Part shown: positions 46,049 through 57,186 of the stretch, piece by piece | How positions within the stretch are numbered: the stretch's first letter is position 1 | Layout of the letters: each line of letters opens with the position of its first letter | The notes under the pieces: model-generated | The model's database searches: none | What the model was told of the DNA's origin: nothing | The model's input: only the letters and a program-made list of their open reading frames with translations | Translations under genes and position numbers: made by a program | Source of the DNA: Lasiosphaeria ovina | Taxonomy: Eukaryota > Ascomycota > Sordariomycetes > Sordariales > Lasiosphaeriaceae | NCBI GenBank assembly: GCA_033439765.1 | Contig: JAULSN010000003.1 | Location: forward strand, 2,914,001 to 2,978,000 | Direction of reading: 5' to 3' | DNA: 64,000 bases

Positions 46049-46640
46049 TGAGACGAATCTGGGCTCACGAAAATTTCCTGCCCGCAGTGTCCACATTTCC
46101 GGCATATACTAGTACATGTCACTGGATAGTATGTAGCATCCTGGTCTAATTCCTAGGGTAGCACGTAGTATCCTGGTACCAAAACTAGGATGGTATTCAG
46201 TATACCAGTATATTTGGACATGGCACATAATATACTAGCTTAAAGTATACTAGTACGTAATATACCAGCTTAATATACCCTATTGTGTACCTTAGCGTTT
46301 TATCAATGATGATTGATGATGAGTCCAGGGCGTTGAACAACGGGAAGTAGAAGTGCTTCAAAGAAGGTGAAGGTGCGCGATTTGGAGGGCAGAGGCTAAG
46401 CATGGGAACTATTTTGGCCATCATTATGTATGGGACCAATTCTGAGCCCACTCGGCTAGAGTTGAAGCAGTTCAGCAGCATGCTGCGGCGCAGCACGCCG
46501 AAAATGGTACTTAGCCTGAGCAAAGGTGAGCAAGCCTGAGCAAATCCTGAGCCAATCCTGAGCCGGGCCTGAGCCAGGGTGAGCCGCGTCACGTTGGCGA
46601 GGTACAAAAAAGGAAATTTTGTGTGCCCAGATTCGTCTCA
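46049..46640. mobile_element. 592-bp element with 31-bp terminal inverted repeats (MITE-like)
   Basis: The left end at 46049-46079 begins TGAGACGAATCTGGGC and ends AAATTTCCT. The right end at 46611-46640 is its reverse complement with one mismatch and one missing base. The interior is AT-rich, with short direct repeats (TATACCAG, CCTGAGC) and no intact transposase. I see no clear target-site duplication. It abuts the MULE remnant on its right. Either a non-autonomous DNA element or the inverted-repeat end of a larger nested element. Confidence 0.65.
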
Positions 46641-46749
46641 TGCAATCCTACTGTCTCTAAAATGCTTAGAGGCCTTAAAGGGGCCACTATATAATGCACA
46701 CAGAGCTCCAGGGAACCAGAAAACCTCCCCCGCCAATGCCTCCATCATG

Positions 46750-49240
46750 CCATTAATCCTTGAACTTTGAAGGCATCCGAACACTGCGGCTACTGCGCGT
46801 CTTCTTCGTGGGGCTCTCTGGGAACAAATCCGCATTTTCCACCAAACCGTTGGTGGTGCCGCCCGTACGAGCCTGCTTCCTAGACTTGCTAGTCCTCTTT
46901 ACCGTTGTATTTTCCGGCTCGGGGGCAGGCTCAGGGGCAGGTCGCGCGCAGGCACTAGATTTTTGACGACGGCGTCTTGGAGGGCTTGGAGTAGCTGCAC
47001 ACTCCCAGGCCGACAAGTGACGACTTACACTAGGCTGTAAGCGTGGCGCAGACCCCTTTATGGGCCCGGGGGTCGTCCTCTGATGTCTCTGTAGCTCGTT
47101 AGGCTCGGCCGTTGCCCTCTGGCCGCCCGGGCTTGTCCTACGCGATGCCTGTGATGCCTGTGATGCTTGTGGGGTGCCCAGAACGGAGCGCTCAGGGGGC
47201 ATTGCCACCCGACGTTCTTTGGCCAGCCTCTCTGTTTCTCTGCCACCTTTGGATCGCGGATTCGAAGGTAGGGGTCACCCTCATTCTATTCTGGTCAGAA
47301 CTACCACTGTTGAAGATAAATGGGACTTACTAGCGAGATCTGGAGATGCCAGTGAGGTAGAAAACTTGACAGACGAAGGCGCTTGTTGTTCTTAAGTCTG
47401 TGGAAGATGGTGTGCCTGCAGGGAGACTGAGCACTCCGGCTGACAGGGGCCCAAAGGCCTCCCTACTCGCCTCCGGCCTGGAAAGGAGGCTATCGTAAGC
47501 TTCTACTCGTGGTTGATGGGCTCTAGAGCTTTGTAGGAGACCTTGGTCGGCAGTGAGCCGAGGTAGGCGCGGCCGAGGAACTCCCTGCGAGTCCTTATCG
47601 CTTGCTGGGCTCGTCTATCGTTGAATACCTTTATCTGGCGATGCGCGAGGGCTTGTAGGGCTTCAACTAGGCGTAAAACGGAGGCCCTGCCGTTGATGAG
47701 ATAGCTCTTGGCGTTGAGGTTGGTCGACTCGGTTGGAGATGTGACTCTGGCGCCGAAGTTCTTGTAGAACCGAGTATAACAACAAGCCCACTGGTTCCGC
47801 AGAGTCACCCAGTTCTTCTCAATATAACGGAGTATTGCTGGTTGGTCGGAGAACTCCTTTTTCAAGGCAACCTAGGCCTGGAAGAAGAGATCCTCGGTCT
47901 CCGCAAATACCATCTCTTTAAAGAGGCCTCAACGCCGTGAGGGCCATGTTTTATAGGAGCTTTGGCGGTTTGGAGGATAGGGGGGAGGATGGTGCGTTCG
48001 GCTTCATCCTCCCTGAGCTTATTCAGTGCGGCTTGTTCAGGGGCTGAGAGGTCTGTGCCCCTGCATGGCCAACCTTATCCTCATCATCGCCAGGCTCCTC
48101 CTATTCAACGTCATCGTCGGAATTAGGCTCAGAGACATACTTGAACTTCTTTTTGGCGTTAAGAAGTACGTTCTTGATGATGTGGTATATGCAGATTTGT
48201 TGTTGGGTGTCGGGGAAGGCGTCTAAAATAGCCGCGTTCATTTCCTTGCATGCATCTGTCACAAAGACCAGTGGCTCTGGCACACCGGCGCCAGAACGGA
48301 GGCGTTTGAGGGCGCCGCACAGCCAATCAAAGGCCTCCTTCCTCTCGTTGTTAATAAGGCCAAAGATGGAGGAAAAGGTAATATTACAGGCAGTCTGGCC
48401 AGTAACCTGGAATAGGGGGTAGCCAAAGATGTTGGTACAGTACGTCATATCGGCAAAAACGACTTCCCACGACACCTTCGTCATCTCAAGGAGTAAAGGA
48501 TACGAAAATATAAAGCCGACAAGCTCATCCTTCTTCTCTGGATCAACCCACTGGACCTCACAAGGTATCCCCAACTCCTCGAACTCCTTTCTCATCGTGG
48601 CAGTTGCTGTACGGCCATCAAGGCGCTCGCGGCGAAGCTTTTGCCTTGCGTTGTAGATGTCTGCGTCGGTGAAGTTCGTCTCTGGGAACTGGGACCGTAT
48701 CAGGTTGCCAACGTCGCGAGCCCTGATGCCGGGGTGGATCGAGGCATCGGCGATAGCTTCAAGGATCTCGGGACCGACCTTACGGTGCTGGGGGTGAGCA
48801 GATGGGTCGATGGAGCGGCCGTGGTTGTGCTGTAAATCATCGTGAACTTCTAGACTCCATCCAGAAGCCGTCTTGTTGGCGGTGATCTTCCACAGGCACC
48901 CACACTTCCGTGATGTGGTACGACGGAGACCCGTGCCCCTAGAGGTGGCCGGTTGGCCGAAACGGTCGCACAGGAGCGAGTATCTCCTATACTCTCCGTT
49001 CTTCTTATTGCGCGCGTTCCTCCGAATGACGGCAAAGCCTTTGCCCTTGGCCCACTGATTGACAGCGGCTTGGAGGTCGTCAATGGTGGTTCTCGTAATG
49101 GTATTAGGAGGATTGGGAATGGCCTCATCGTGGTCTGTAGCGTACAGATCGTCGTCGCCATCGAGGCCGCTCCAATCGGAGTAGCTCTGGTGTCGAACTG
49201 CAGCCATAGCGCTCAGGCGCTCAGGCGCCCTGCGCACCGT
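46750..49240 (-). mobile_element. decayed Mutator-like (MULE) transposase
   Basis: The coding remnant runs from ATG 49207 leftward. The first block, 49207-48101, has a FAR1/WRKY-like DNA-binding region with CGCLWKI and QHNHGRS. The catalytic MULE domain follows, with VVFADMTYCTNIFGYP (first Asp), PLVFVTDACKEMN (second Asp) and ICIYHIIKNVL. It stops with TAG after an acidic stretch. A second block in another frame (47865-47503) holds TSPTESTNLNAKSYL with the expected downstream Glu and the RLVEALQALAHRQ helix. A third (47208-46753) is a basic, Ser/Pro-rich C-terminus. Frame changes and a TAG near 47870 (before VALKKEF) show the copy is dead. I could not identify its terminal inverted repeats. 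Confidence 0.82.
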
Positions 49241-49313
49241 GCTCCGATAGAGCGCAGGGACCGTTAGTCAGGTGCTCTCCCCACACCCAGGGAGCTTCCT
49301 TTTGTATATAACT

Positions 49314-49334
49314 AGCTGGTGCGAAGCACCAGCT
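49314..49334. repeat. perfect 9-bp-arm palindrome
   Basis: AGCTGGTGC-GAA-GCACCAGCT lies just upstream of the MULE transposase start. It could be part of the transposon end or a hairpin. No second copy was seen in the window. Confidence 0.6.
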
Positions 49335-50367
49335 ATTCCACCTAAATCAAGTCACTTTGCAACTGCACTTCCGCTGCTCACAGAGCTCCCCGCTCCTCAA
49401 ACCGTTCCACATCTGGGCATCGCCATCGCCACCATCATCGGAGGGTTGGTCGAAAGGCGGTAGTTTGGCCAGCCTACCGAGGAGAGGTAATAGAATCAGG
49501 CTGTCTGAGGCGTTTAAAGCCTCGCGCAGTAGGTAGAAAATAGGCTCCTGAGGCTCAGGGGTAGCCTGAGGGCTAGGAATGTCGAAATCGCTGTAGTACT
49601 GTAGTACGCCTCGTCGTCGCTGTTTTGGCTGACCCTAGCGCTAGGCGGGCCCCTCATGGCGCGGCATTGCTCTGGGTGATGCGGCCTGCGCTTGCAGGAC
49701 CAGGACCGCAAATGGGCGCAGGAGGCTGGAAATCGTTGCAATCGACTACAAATCATTTACATTAGCCGCATCCAGTATATCAGAGCAATGCGACGTACGG
49801 TTGTTGGTGGTTGATTGCCTTGGTGTTGATGGATTCTGGAAAATGACATGCATGCGAGTGTGGAGGCCGTGGCTGGAAAATTTCAAAGTTTTTTGGACAT
49901 TCACTGCATGGAAAGTGGAGCCCCTGAGGCCCCACAGGGGGCGCCCACGTAACGAAAAGTGGATGCCTCTCTAGTAGATCCCTTGATCTAAAGAGAAAGA
50001 GAGTAAAAGGAGTGATGCCGGCGATGGCCTAAATACGGCGATTCGGCTAAAAAGGTGCTCCCTTTGTGGTCTCGTGCTCCCTTTTGTTGTCTTGGCCAAT
50101 TGCAGAGATCGACCTCATCGTTGGATGTAAGAAGTGAAGCTATCGCGAATACTGGGTTCTGTGACAATATACCTCTCGGCCATAAATCGGGCCCCGAACA
50201 ATTGACGTCAGTTTGGTGACCTGAAGACCCGACAAGCTTCTGTCCCCCACCCCACTACCCCCTTATAGCCCACTAATTAAGGCTTGTCAGTAATGAAGAT
50301 GGTATCGAGATCAGGCGCTGTTCATCTATCTCTTTGCCATGCCCGGGGTATTACCATTTTCAACTCT
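49335..50367. other. intergenic between transposon debris and GTPase 2
   Basis: No supportable gene. A minus-strand frame at 49514-49756 (contains RGPPSARVSQNSDDEAYYS) may be a fragment of another transposon protein, but it is too short to classify. Confidence 0.4.
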
Positions 50368-50631
50368 CCATGTGTCAGAAAGAAAGGGGTTCCGGCCAGA
50401 GGCCGGAACACGCCGGTCCCTGAGCCTGTGAACCGGTGGCTAGCAGAATGCCTTGCACTGCCTTACACTAGTGGTCTACAGCCACCGCCAGGCCGAAGGC
50501 TGAAGATTGAGAATAGGACTATAAGAGAAAGGGGTTCTGGCTGCAACCCAGAACCCACAGAGCAATTCAATCAAGCAGTTACAACCCCCTTTATTCTACA
50601 GTTTCCAGTGTGCAGCGTTTCCAACACCATG
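50368..50631. mobile_element. solo LTR with 5-bp target-site duplication
   Basis: CCATG occurs at 50368-50372 and again at 50627-50631. Between them lies a 254-bp unit that starts TGTCAGAAAG and ends CCAACA, that is TG...CA. It contains a 9-bp-arm hairpin (50389-50409) and a second imperfect hairpin (GGTTCTGG...CCAGAACC). This is the signature of a solo long terminal repeat of an LTR retrotransposon left after recombination. It lies 22 bp beyond the stop codon of GTPase 2, so probably in its 3' UTR. Confidence 0.75.
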
Positions 50632-50653
50632 CTTCTCCTCTGACTTCGGTTTT

Positions 50654-52134
50654 CTACATGACAATACACTTCTCCTTAACCCATCCATACAACGTCTGTT
50701 TGTCCTCGGTGTTCCGCTTCTTCTTCTCCTCCGCCGACTTGTACTTTTGTTTGAAGTCGTTGAACTTTTGCCTCCACTCTTCCTCCATCTTTCTACGCTC
50801 CTCCTTCATCTTTTTGCGCTCTTCCTCCACCTTCCTACGTTCTTCGTCGAGTTCTTCTCTTGCCTGCCGTCTTCGCTGCTCCTCTTCTTGCTTCTCTTTC
50901 TCTTCTCTCTGTTTCCTCTGGGCTTCTTCATTCTCTCGTTCCTCCTTCTCTTTTTGCGCTTGCTGTTTCTCTCTCTTTCTTTCCTCCTGGCCTTTTTTCT
51001 CTACTTCCGCCACCCTTTTTGCTACTTCCTCTGTAACCTTTCTTGCTTCAGCTACTTTTTTCTCCGCTTCGGCCTTCTCGGCCTTGAGCCTCTCCATCTC
51101 CTCCTTGATCTGCTTCATCTGCTCCTCGGCCTCCCGTATATTCTGGTCCAGCGTCTCTTCCAGCACCCTCCCGGCCTTGGTCCGGATCAACGGCGTGCCG
51201 TCGGCCATCTCATCCTGGATCTGTAACGAGTCGGGTCGCTTCTGGGATATAATGTGTCGGATAATCATGGTCGCCGAGACGGATCCCTCGTCCTGGCGCG
51301 CCACGCGACAGCCATGACTGATAAGTTCTCCCCAGGGCCCTTCTTTGCTGATCAGCTCCTTCTCCCGCTGCTGGGCCTTCTCTTGAGGCACCAGATCCCA
51401 CATGCTTGTGGTAAGCACCACGCACGATAGGGCCTTCTCTCCGCAGAGTTCCTTGAACAGGCGAATGTTCTGGGTGCTCTTGCCTCCAAAACGGTTGTCG
51501 CTGATGCGTTGCAGGTAGATGATCCCGGCGAGTTGCACTTTGTCATCATATGACTTTTTGAGCCAGGCGGCAATATCGATGAGGATCGAAGTATCGCTGC
51601 GGGTATCATCATCGAACCCTGGCGTATCGATCAGATAGACGTCTTGGCCTTCGATGAAAGCAGTATGAATGCCGATGCTAGAAGTGCCTGATTGGAAAGA
51701 AGGGCGCGTTAGTTAGGCGTGTAGGCAGCGAGAGGAAAGAAGAAAAAAGAAAAAAAGCGGGATGCTTGGGTTCGCTCCAGCCGCGGGAGATTCTAACTTA
51801 CATGACCTAACGCTGCGGCCAACCACTGCCGTTTTAGAGAAATAGGATATGAAGGTGCTTTTTCCCACCCCGGTCATGCCCATGACAGCGATCACAATAT
51901 TATCTGGTCTGCAAAGTCACCGCCACTTTTATCAGCACGATGGGAACTAGGGGGTCTTCAGAATCTGACTCACTGGATGTCGGGAAGTGAGATGGCGGGT
52001 GGACTGTCTTGGGGACACTCGGAGGATCTCCTCTTGGTGTGTGATCCCCTCGTGACTTTGGCATTGTGACCACTCTGGGAGAGCCAGCGTTTGAGGGTTG
52101 GGGTATGAATGGGGCTAGCAGCGCGTTCGGACAT
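50654..52134 (-). CDS. AIG1/GIMAP-like GTPase with long coiled coil (GTPase 2)
   Basis: Exons 52134-51974, 51908-51802 and 51687-50654, with introns of 65 and 114 bp (GTGAGT...TGCAG and GTAAGT...ATCAG), give 433 residues. A Ser/Thr/Arg-rich N-terminal extension of about 55 residues precedes the G domain. Motifs: P-loop GMTGVGKST (64-72) and DTPGFDD (110-116), intact here; then YLQRISDNR. The fourth-motif position reads LTTSMWDLV instead of N/TKxD. The C-terminal 180 residues are an uninterrupted Glu/Lys/Arg/Gln coiled coil (REEKEKQEEEQRRRQA type) ending YGWVKEKCIVM. The C-terminal Cys-Ile-Val-Met is a CaaX box, so prenylation and membrane attachment are likely. The protein is expected to oligomerise in a GTP-dependent way on membranes, like septin-related GIMAPs. 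A solo LTR sits directly downstream. Confidence 0.85.
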
Positions 52135-52309
52135 TATGAGTGTGTGCGGTGTGCGTCTGGTGGTGTGTGTTCTGTAAGGAGTCTGGAATGAGGACCACTT
52201 CAAGTTTGGATCTCCTACTTAATATTTTCATGAATTTGACTCAAAATTCCAGTCTCACCTTGTTTTTCCATGTCATGCTATCGCTTGGGATAGCTGTTGG
52301 GAATTGACA

Positions 52310-53382
52310 GCATGAATGAACAGCTGGCAGTGTTGGGTATTTCTCCACGTATTACTCATGCTGTGCTACAAACATCAATGGTTCGCTGAGGTTGGGCGGC
52401 TTGTTTTGCATGTTAAGTGCATGAATGAATAGCTAGTGGTGTTGGGTATTTCTCCACGTATTACTCATACTGGGCTACAAACAATGGTTCGCTAAGGTTG
52501 GGCGGCTTGTTTTGCATATTAGGTGTCACCATTAGGCCTTGATTTTTTTGGCCAGCCGCAACGCTCAAACTAACGCGGAGGCTGGCTATTGGCTTGCAGC
52601 TCGCCAGCAGCTATATTGAAATTGACGTTTATTAGCCCGAGCATTTCTGCCCGATGATGTGGTATCTATAATGCCTCGTACCACGCTAAAGCATGTGAAA
52701 ACTGAGAGGGTGGCGAAAAGAGTTCTCATATACTTCTAGTTTTAACGGATTCCCACTATAGGCTAGGATGAAATATCCCCAAGTTATTTCGTAGTCGGCT
52801 CTTTTACCAGTATTAGCACCCTACTATTCTTATATTAAGATAGGACTACTAGTACGGAGAGAACGCCTTCGCCCCGACTCAAATATTCGTCCTTATTACC
52901 CCCCTTTAATATCGTATCTCTACGTATTACTTATACTGGGCTACAAATAATGGTTCGCTAAGGTTGGGCGGCTTGTTTTGCATATTAGGTATCACTATTA
53001 GGCCTTGATTTTTTTGGCCAGCCGTAACGCTCAAACTGACGCGGAGGCTGGCTATTGGCTTGCAGCTCGCCAGTAGCTATATTGAAATTGACGTTTATTA
53101 GCCCGAGCATTTCTACCCGATGATGTGGCATCTGTAATGCCTCGTACTACGCTAAAGCATATGAAAACTAAGAGGGTGGCGAAAAGAGTTCTCATATACT
53201 TCTAGTTTCAACGGATTCCCACTACAGGCTAGGATGAAATATCCCCAAGTTATTTCGCAGTCGGCTCTTTCACCAGCATTGGCACCCTACTATTCTTACA
53301 TCAAGATAGGACTACCAGCACGGAGAGAACGCCTTCGCCCCGACTCAAATATTCGTCCTTATTGCCCCCCTTTGATGTCGTA
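52310..53382. repeat. tandem duplication: 466-bp unit twice, preceded by a third partial copy; transition-only divergence
   Basis: Copy A at 52451-52916 and copy B at 52917-53382 align end to end without gaps. I count 27 differences by eye, all transitions (C/T or G/A), affecting both copies and both strands. A shorter duplication of about 109 bp (52310-52418, then from 52419) shares the copy A start (GTTGGGTATTTCTCCACG). Transition-only divergence of a tandem repeat is the signature of RIP. The unit encodes nothing I recognise. Confidence 0.85.
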
Positions 53383-53417
53383 TAGCTAAGTCCATGATTA
53401 GGGCAGTTGACTCAGCC

Positions 53418-54437
53418 ATGGCGGGTCTAGGAGTGGTCCTTGTGATGGGCATGACAGGCGCTGGGAAGAGTACATTCATCTCTCACCTGAAAAAAACCGA
53501 AAAGTCAATTCATATCGGCCATGGCCTTCTCTCAAGTTCGTTGTCACTTACCTACCATCCAAATCCGTAGGCACAGCACCCGGCTAACTTGCACTTTCTT
53601 CACCCCGTGTTAGAGACTGCTGATCTCGATATCTACGAGGCATGTGGCAGCAACGGCAGACGGGTACTTCTCGCCGATACACCAGGCTTTGACGACACGG
53701 TCAGGCCAGACACAAATGTTCTGCAGAGCATAGTCAACGGACTGTGGCAGCTGCACAATGGGGACAATCCTGTCCATGGGGTCATCTACCTGCACAACAT
53801 CACAAACCCAAGGCTCTCGGGTGCCGGCGTGAAAGCGCTGAAGACTCTCGAGCAGTTGGTCGGGACGGAGAACTATGGCAAGATTGTTTTTGCGACGACC
53901 ATGTGGGAAGAAGCCCGATATTCACCCCAGGGGGGGAAAGACGCCGACCAGAGGCACGATGAGCTTGAGCGAGATTTCTGGAAAAAAATATTCACGGACA
54001 AATGTGGCGTCATGAAGCATGAGTGCAGCGTCATGAAGCATGAGTGCAACGAGGGACCCTCAGCCCAGAAGGTTCTCGACCACCTCCTCAGCCAACTCGA
54101 AACGCTTCCCGAATTGGACCGTGAGAAGTCATTTCAAATCTTGCAGGAGATGGTCGACGAGACGATGCCCATTGAAGAGACCGGTGCCTATCGTTGCGCA
54201 GAGAAGGAACACCCCCTCGCTGGGCAGGGCAATGAAGCGGGCGAGGACAAGGACAAAAACTTGACCTACGGAGCCGCTTACATAGTGGTCGATGGGGAAG
54301 TCCAGAAGGTCGGGGAGGATAACAATGACACTATATGGAAGGGAATAGCACGGAAACTTTCCAGATGCTGTTCCCGTTTTGTAAGTATAGGGGTTGGAGT
54401 GTGGGTGTTTTGGAAGTCTCGATGGACGAGAGCATGA
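53418..54437 (+). CDS. AIG1/GIMAP-like GTPase without long coiled coil (GTPase 3)
   Basis: Exon 1 at 53418-53535 and exon 2 at 53614-54437, with a 78-bp intron (weak donor GTTCGT, CTAAC branch, TTAG acceptor), give 313 residues. P-loop GMTGAGKST (11-19), DTPGFDD (61-67) and YLHNITNPR are present. FATTMWEEA occupies the G4 position, so it belongs with GTPases 1 and 2. Between G4 and the C-terminus a 9-residue unit (VMKHECSV/N) is repeated twice. The end lacks the coiled coil and is short and Cys/Trp-rich (SRCCSRFVSIG, VWVFWKSRW). A GTAAGT at 54380 suggests an additional 3' intron could change the last 20 residues. The ATG lies 36 bp after the RIP-mutated tandem repeat, so promoter function is doubtful. 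Confidence 0.7.
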
Positions 54438-55043
54438 AGCCAATGACAAAGATGCGTTGCCCAACGGCGTGATGGTCCAGTCAAATTATGCCTTTCATCC
54501 TGTTATCCAAGTGTAACCAGCCCCAACAGCTGTCCTCTCGACTACGTATCCTCCTCTGTCCCCATCGTCCCATGGAACAAACATACGATCGGATCGGCCC
54601 CGGACAAGGACAGAAGCCAATTAGCTCTGGCATTAATTACATCATGGACCCAGGGACGCGGAGGCGGTCAGAATCGGAGCACCAGTGAGTCCCGACAAGT
54701 TCAGATGGTTGACCCAAGAGCACCGCAGCGCATCATTCATCACATGATGCCCACCCCCTCACGGTGTTGACTCGCTGCCGCCGCCTCGCAGCGTCCGCTC
54801 CCCTGTCGCAATTACAGGAAAACAGACACCGGCCCAGATTCACGCCAGCGGGGTTTCGTCTGCCCCTTCCTCTCTGCAATTCGCCTTCCTGGCATTGACC
54901 AGACTTTCGCGCCGAGCGGTGGCCCAAGCAAGCACACTTGCGCGTGTATCTTTCTTCCCCTTTCTTCCTTGCCACCCACATAGCTGATTATTTAGCTGGA
55001 ACCACTCTCATTTGCTACCAATTCACTCCCTCCCGCGCACAGA
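54438..55043. other. intergenic
   Basis: Promoter region of the downstream SAT4-type gene, with pyrimidine-rich stretches at 54940-55040. No gene seen. Confidence 0.5.
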
Positions 55044-56632
55044 ATGACGGCCCTTCAGCCTTCTCTCGCGGTGGCCAAGGGCGAGTACATGTCGGCCTCG
55101 CCGCGCATGATCTGGACCATGTCGGTGTTCATGCTGATGACCTCGCTGTTCGTGCTGTTGCGCTTCTACTGCAAGGCGAAGTACCACCGCCACTTTGGCT
55201 GGGACGACTACGCGCTGGCTTCGGGTTGGGTGAGTGGCGTCCCGCGTCGCTTTGCTCTGTTGACCGGGACCCCTTCTCCCCCTTGTCGGCGGGACGCGTT
55301 TCAAATATCAATTTAGGGGCTATTAACCATCCGGCATTAGATGATATACGTCGTGTCGGTTTTCTTGGTCATCGCGACGGCGCACAACACGGACTCGGTG
55401 CGGGGCGCCAAGCTGCTGTCGGTCAGCTCCTTCTTCGCCATCATCGCCGTGGCCTTCAGCAAGACGGCCGTGTCGCTGACGCTGCTGCGCCTGGCCGTGG
55501 CCCGGTGGCAGCGCGTCGTGCTCTGGGTCAACGTCGCCTCGGTCAACATCCTCATCTGGACGTGCGCCGTCTTCATCTTTTCGTCGTGCAACCCCTCGGC
55601 CAAGATCTGGGACCCCCACGTCCAGGGCTGGTGCTGGGACCCGTTTGTCATGCAGAGCTATGCCACTTTTGCTGGGGGTAGGTGGTGGTTTCCTGTGTCT
55701 GCCCGTCCCTGCTTTGGATCACGGTGTGCTAACCGGTTGCCCATGCGACACATTAGCCTGGTCTGCCGCGACAGATATCGGCCTCGCCCTCGTGCCGTGG
55801 TTCATGATCTGGCCCCTGCAGATGAAGCGAGCGGAAAAGATTGGCCTGGGGCTGGTCATGAGTTTGGGCATTGGGTGCGTGCTGATCTGTGTGTTTCCTT
55901 AGCAGGCCCCAACCCGCTCGCTCGCTAACTTGTCCGCGTACAAACAAGCTCGGGGGTCACAGCCGCCATGAAGACGTCGAAAATCGCTGGGAGTGGCTTC
56001 CTTACCGACTTTGCCGGTAAGTCTCGCCATTTATTTCTCTTGCCGGTCTGAAACGCAAGCTCTGACAACCTGCCGCAGTCATGGAGCCCAGCATGATTAT
56101 ATGGACGGCCGCCGAGCCCGCTGTCATCATCGTCGCGGCGTCGATCCCGTTCCTGCGCATTCTGCTCCCTAGGAAGCATGCCAGCGGCAGCGGTGGCGGG
56201 TGGGGCACGCGGCCCGCGGTGTACGGAGGACAGACCGCGGGCCGCTCGCGGGAGAACTTCAGCCTCAAGGACCTGCACCGCCCGTCGGCCGTGCTTTCGG
56301 CGCCGCCGGGCTCGTTGACGGGCCCGTCTTCGCGGACGGTCCTCGGCATGATGCCTCCGCTCCCGGGCCACCCGGACGCCGCTGCCTTCGCCGCCGGCCT
56401 CCCGATAAGCCAGGGCAACCACTATTGCCGCGACCACACGGGCACCATCACGCACATATCGAGCCCGGGAAGGCACCGCAAGCGGCACGCTAGCAAGGTG
56501 AAGGGCCACGGCATCACCATGACGAGCGAGATCACCATGCGCTGGTACCACCGGGGGCACGGCAGGGATGCCGAGGCAGGGCCTAGGGGCGTGCTGCCCG
56601 CGGCGACGGTTGCGTACCTCCCGACTATATAG
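55044..56632 (+). CDS. SAT4/PTH11-type integral membrane protein, five exons
   Basis: Exons 55044-55229, 55341-55677, 55757-55874, 55949-56016 and 56079-56632 join in phase across introns of 111, 79, 74 and 62 bp to give 420 residues. Hallmarks: FGWDDYALASGW at the end of helix 2; the helix-3 segment SSFFAIIAVAFSKTAVSLTL; the CNPSAKIWDPHVQGWCWDP loop between two conserved Cys; then AWSAATDIGLALVPWFMIW and KIGLGLVMSLGIG; and the last helix VMEPSMIIWTAAEPAVIIVA. The WTAAEPAV element replaces the usual W..vE...g. The C-terminal 150 residues are Gly/His/Arg/Ser-rich, hydrophilic and likely cytosolic. Donor GTGCGT of intron 3 is the weakest. Not closely similar to the SAT4-type protein at 19543; the two share only family features. 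Confidence 0.87.
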
Positions 56633-57186
56633 ACATTGACGGTGGTTCAACGACTAGTTTTTGATGGAGGTTTCCCGGGTCCTTTATTTCCGTACTACAG
56701 TCAAATATGGGCAAGGTGACGTGCAGAGGAGGAGGTAGCGTTGTTATTACAAAAACCCATGTTCAGGTTCTGATAATACCCATTTTTGAAAGGAACTAAT
56801 TACCACCGAGATAATTATAAATTCTATTTTTTTAAACGCAAAACATAGACGCAGGAATTTTTTGTTCTGTCGATGCCAACAGCGGTCAGGGGTTAGGGTT
56901 ATCGGACTTCTGAAACAGAGATGAGGTACTTCGCTCAGGAGGGGACCGACGAGTGTTGATTACTGGACAGTAAGTGGCTGCCTGTTGCGGAAACTTGGCG
57001 CCTGTCTTGGCCTCTTGTTATTCTGTTCCGATCTTCTGTTCCGCTACCTTCCGTTCATGTCTAACATTTCCTACAGTCTAACAAATAGTCGACCGGGATA
57101 ATTGCCTCATTACTTGCAGTGCGGTATCCGTAATTACCTCTTCACATACCTTACCTTAGGTAAGGGAGTTACCAGGCAAGTCCACC
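56633..57186. other. intergenic
   Basis: AT-rich in its middle (56740-56850). No gene recognised. It includes the promoter of the HET gene. Confidence 0.5.

Noticed and set aside
51210..51612. alternative minus-strand frames within GTPase 2
   Set aside because: Shadow frames. The spliced frame joins P-loop, DTPGFDD and coiled coil without a break.
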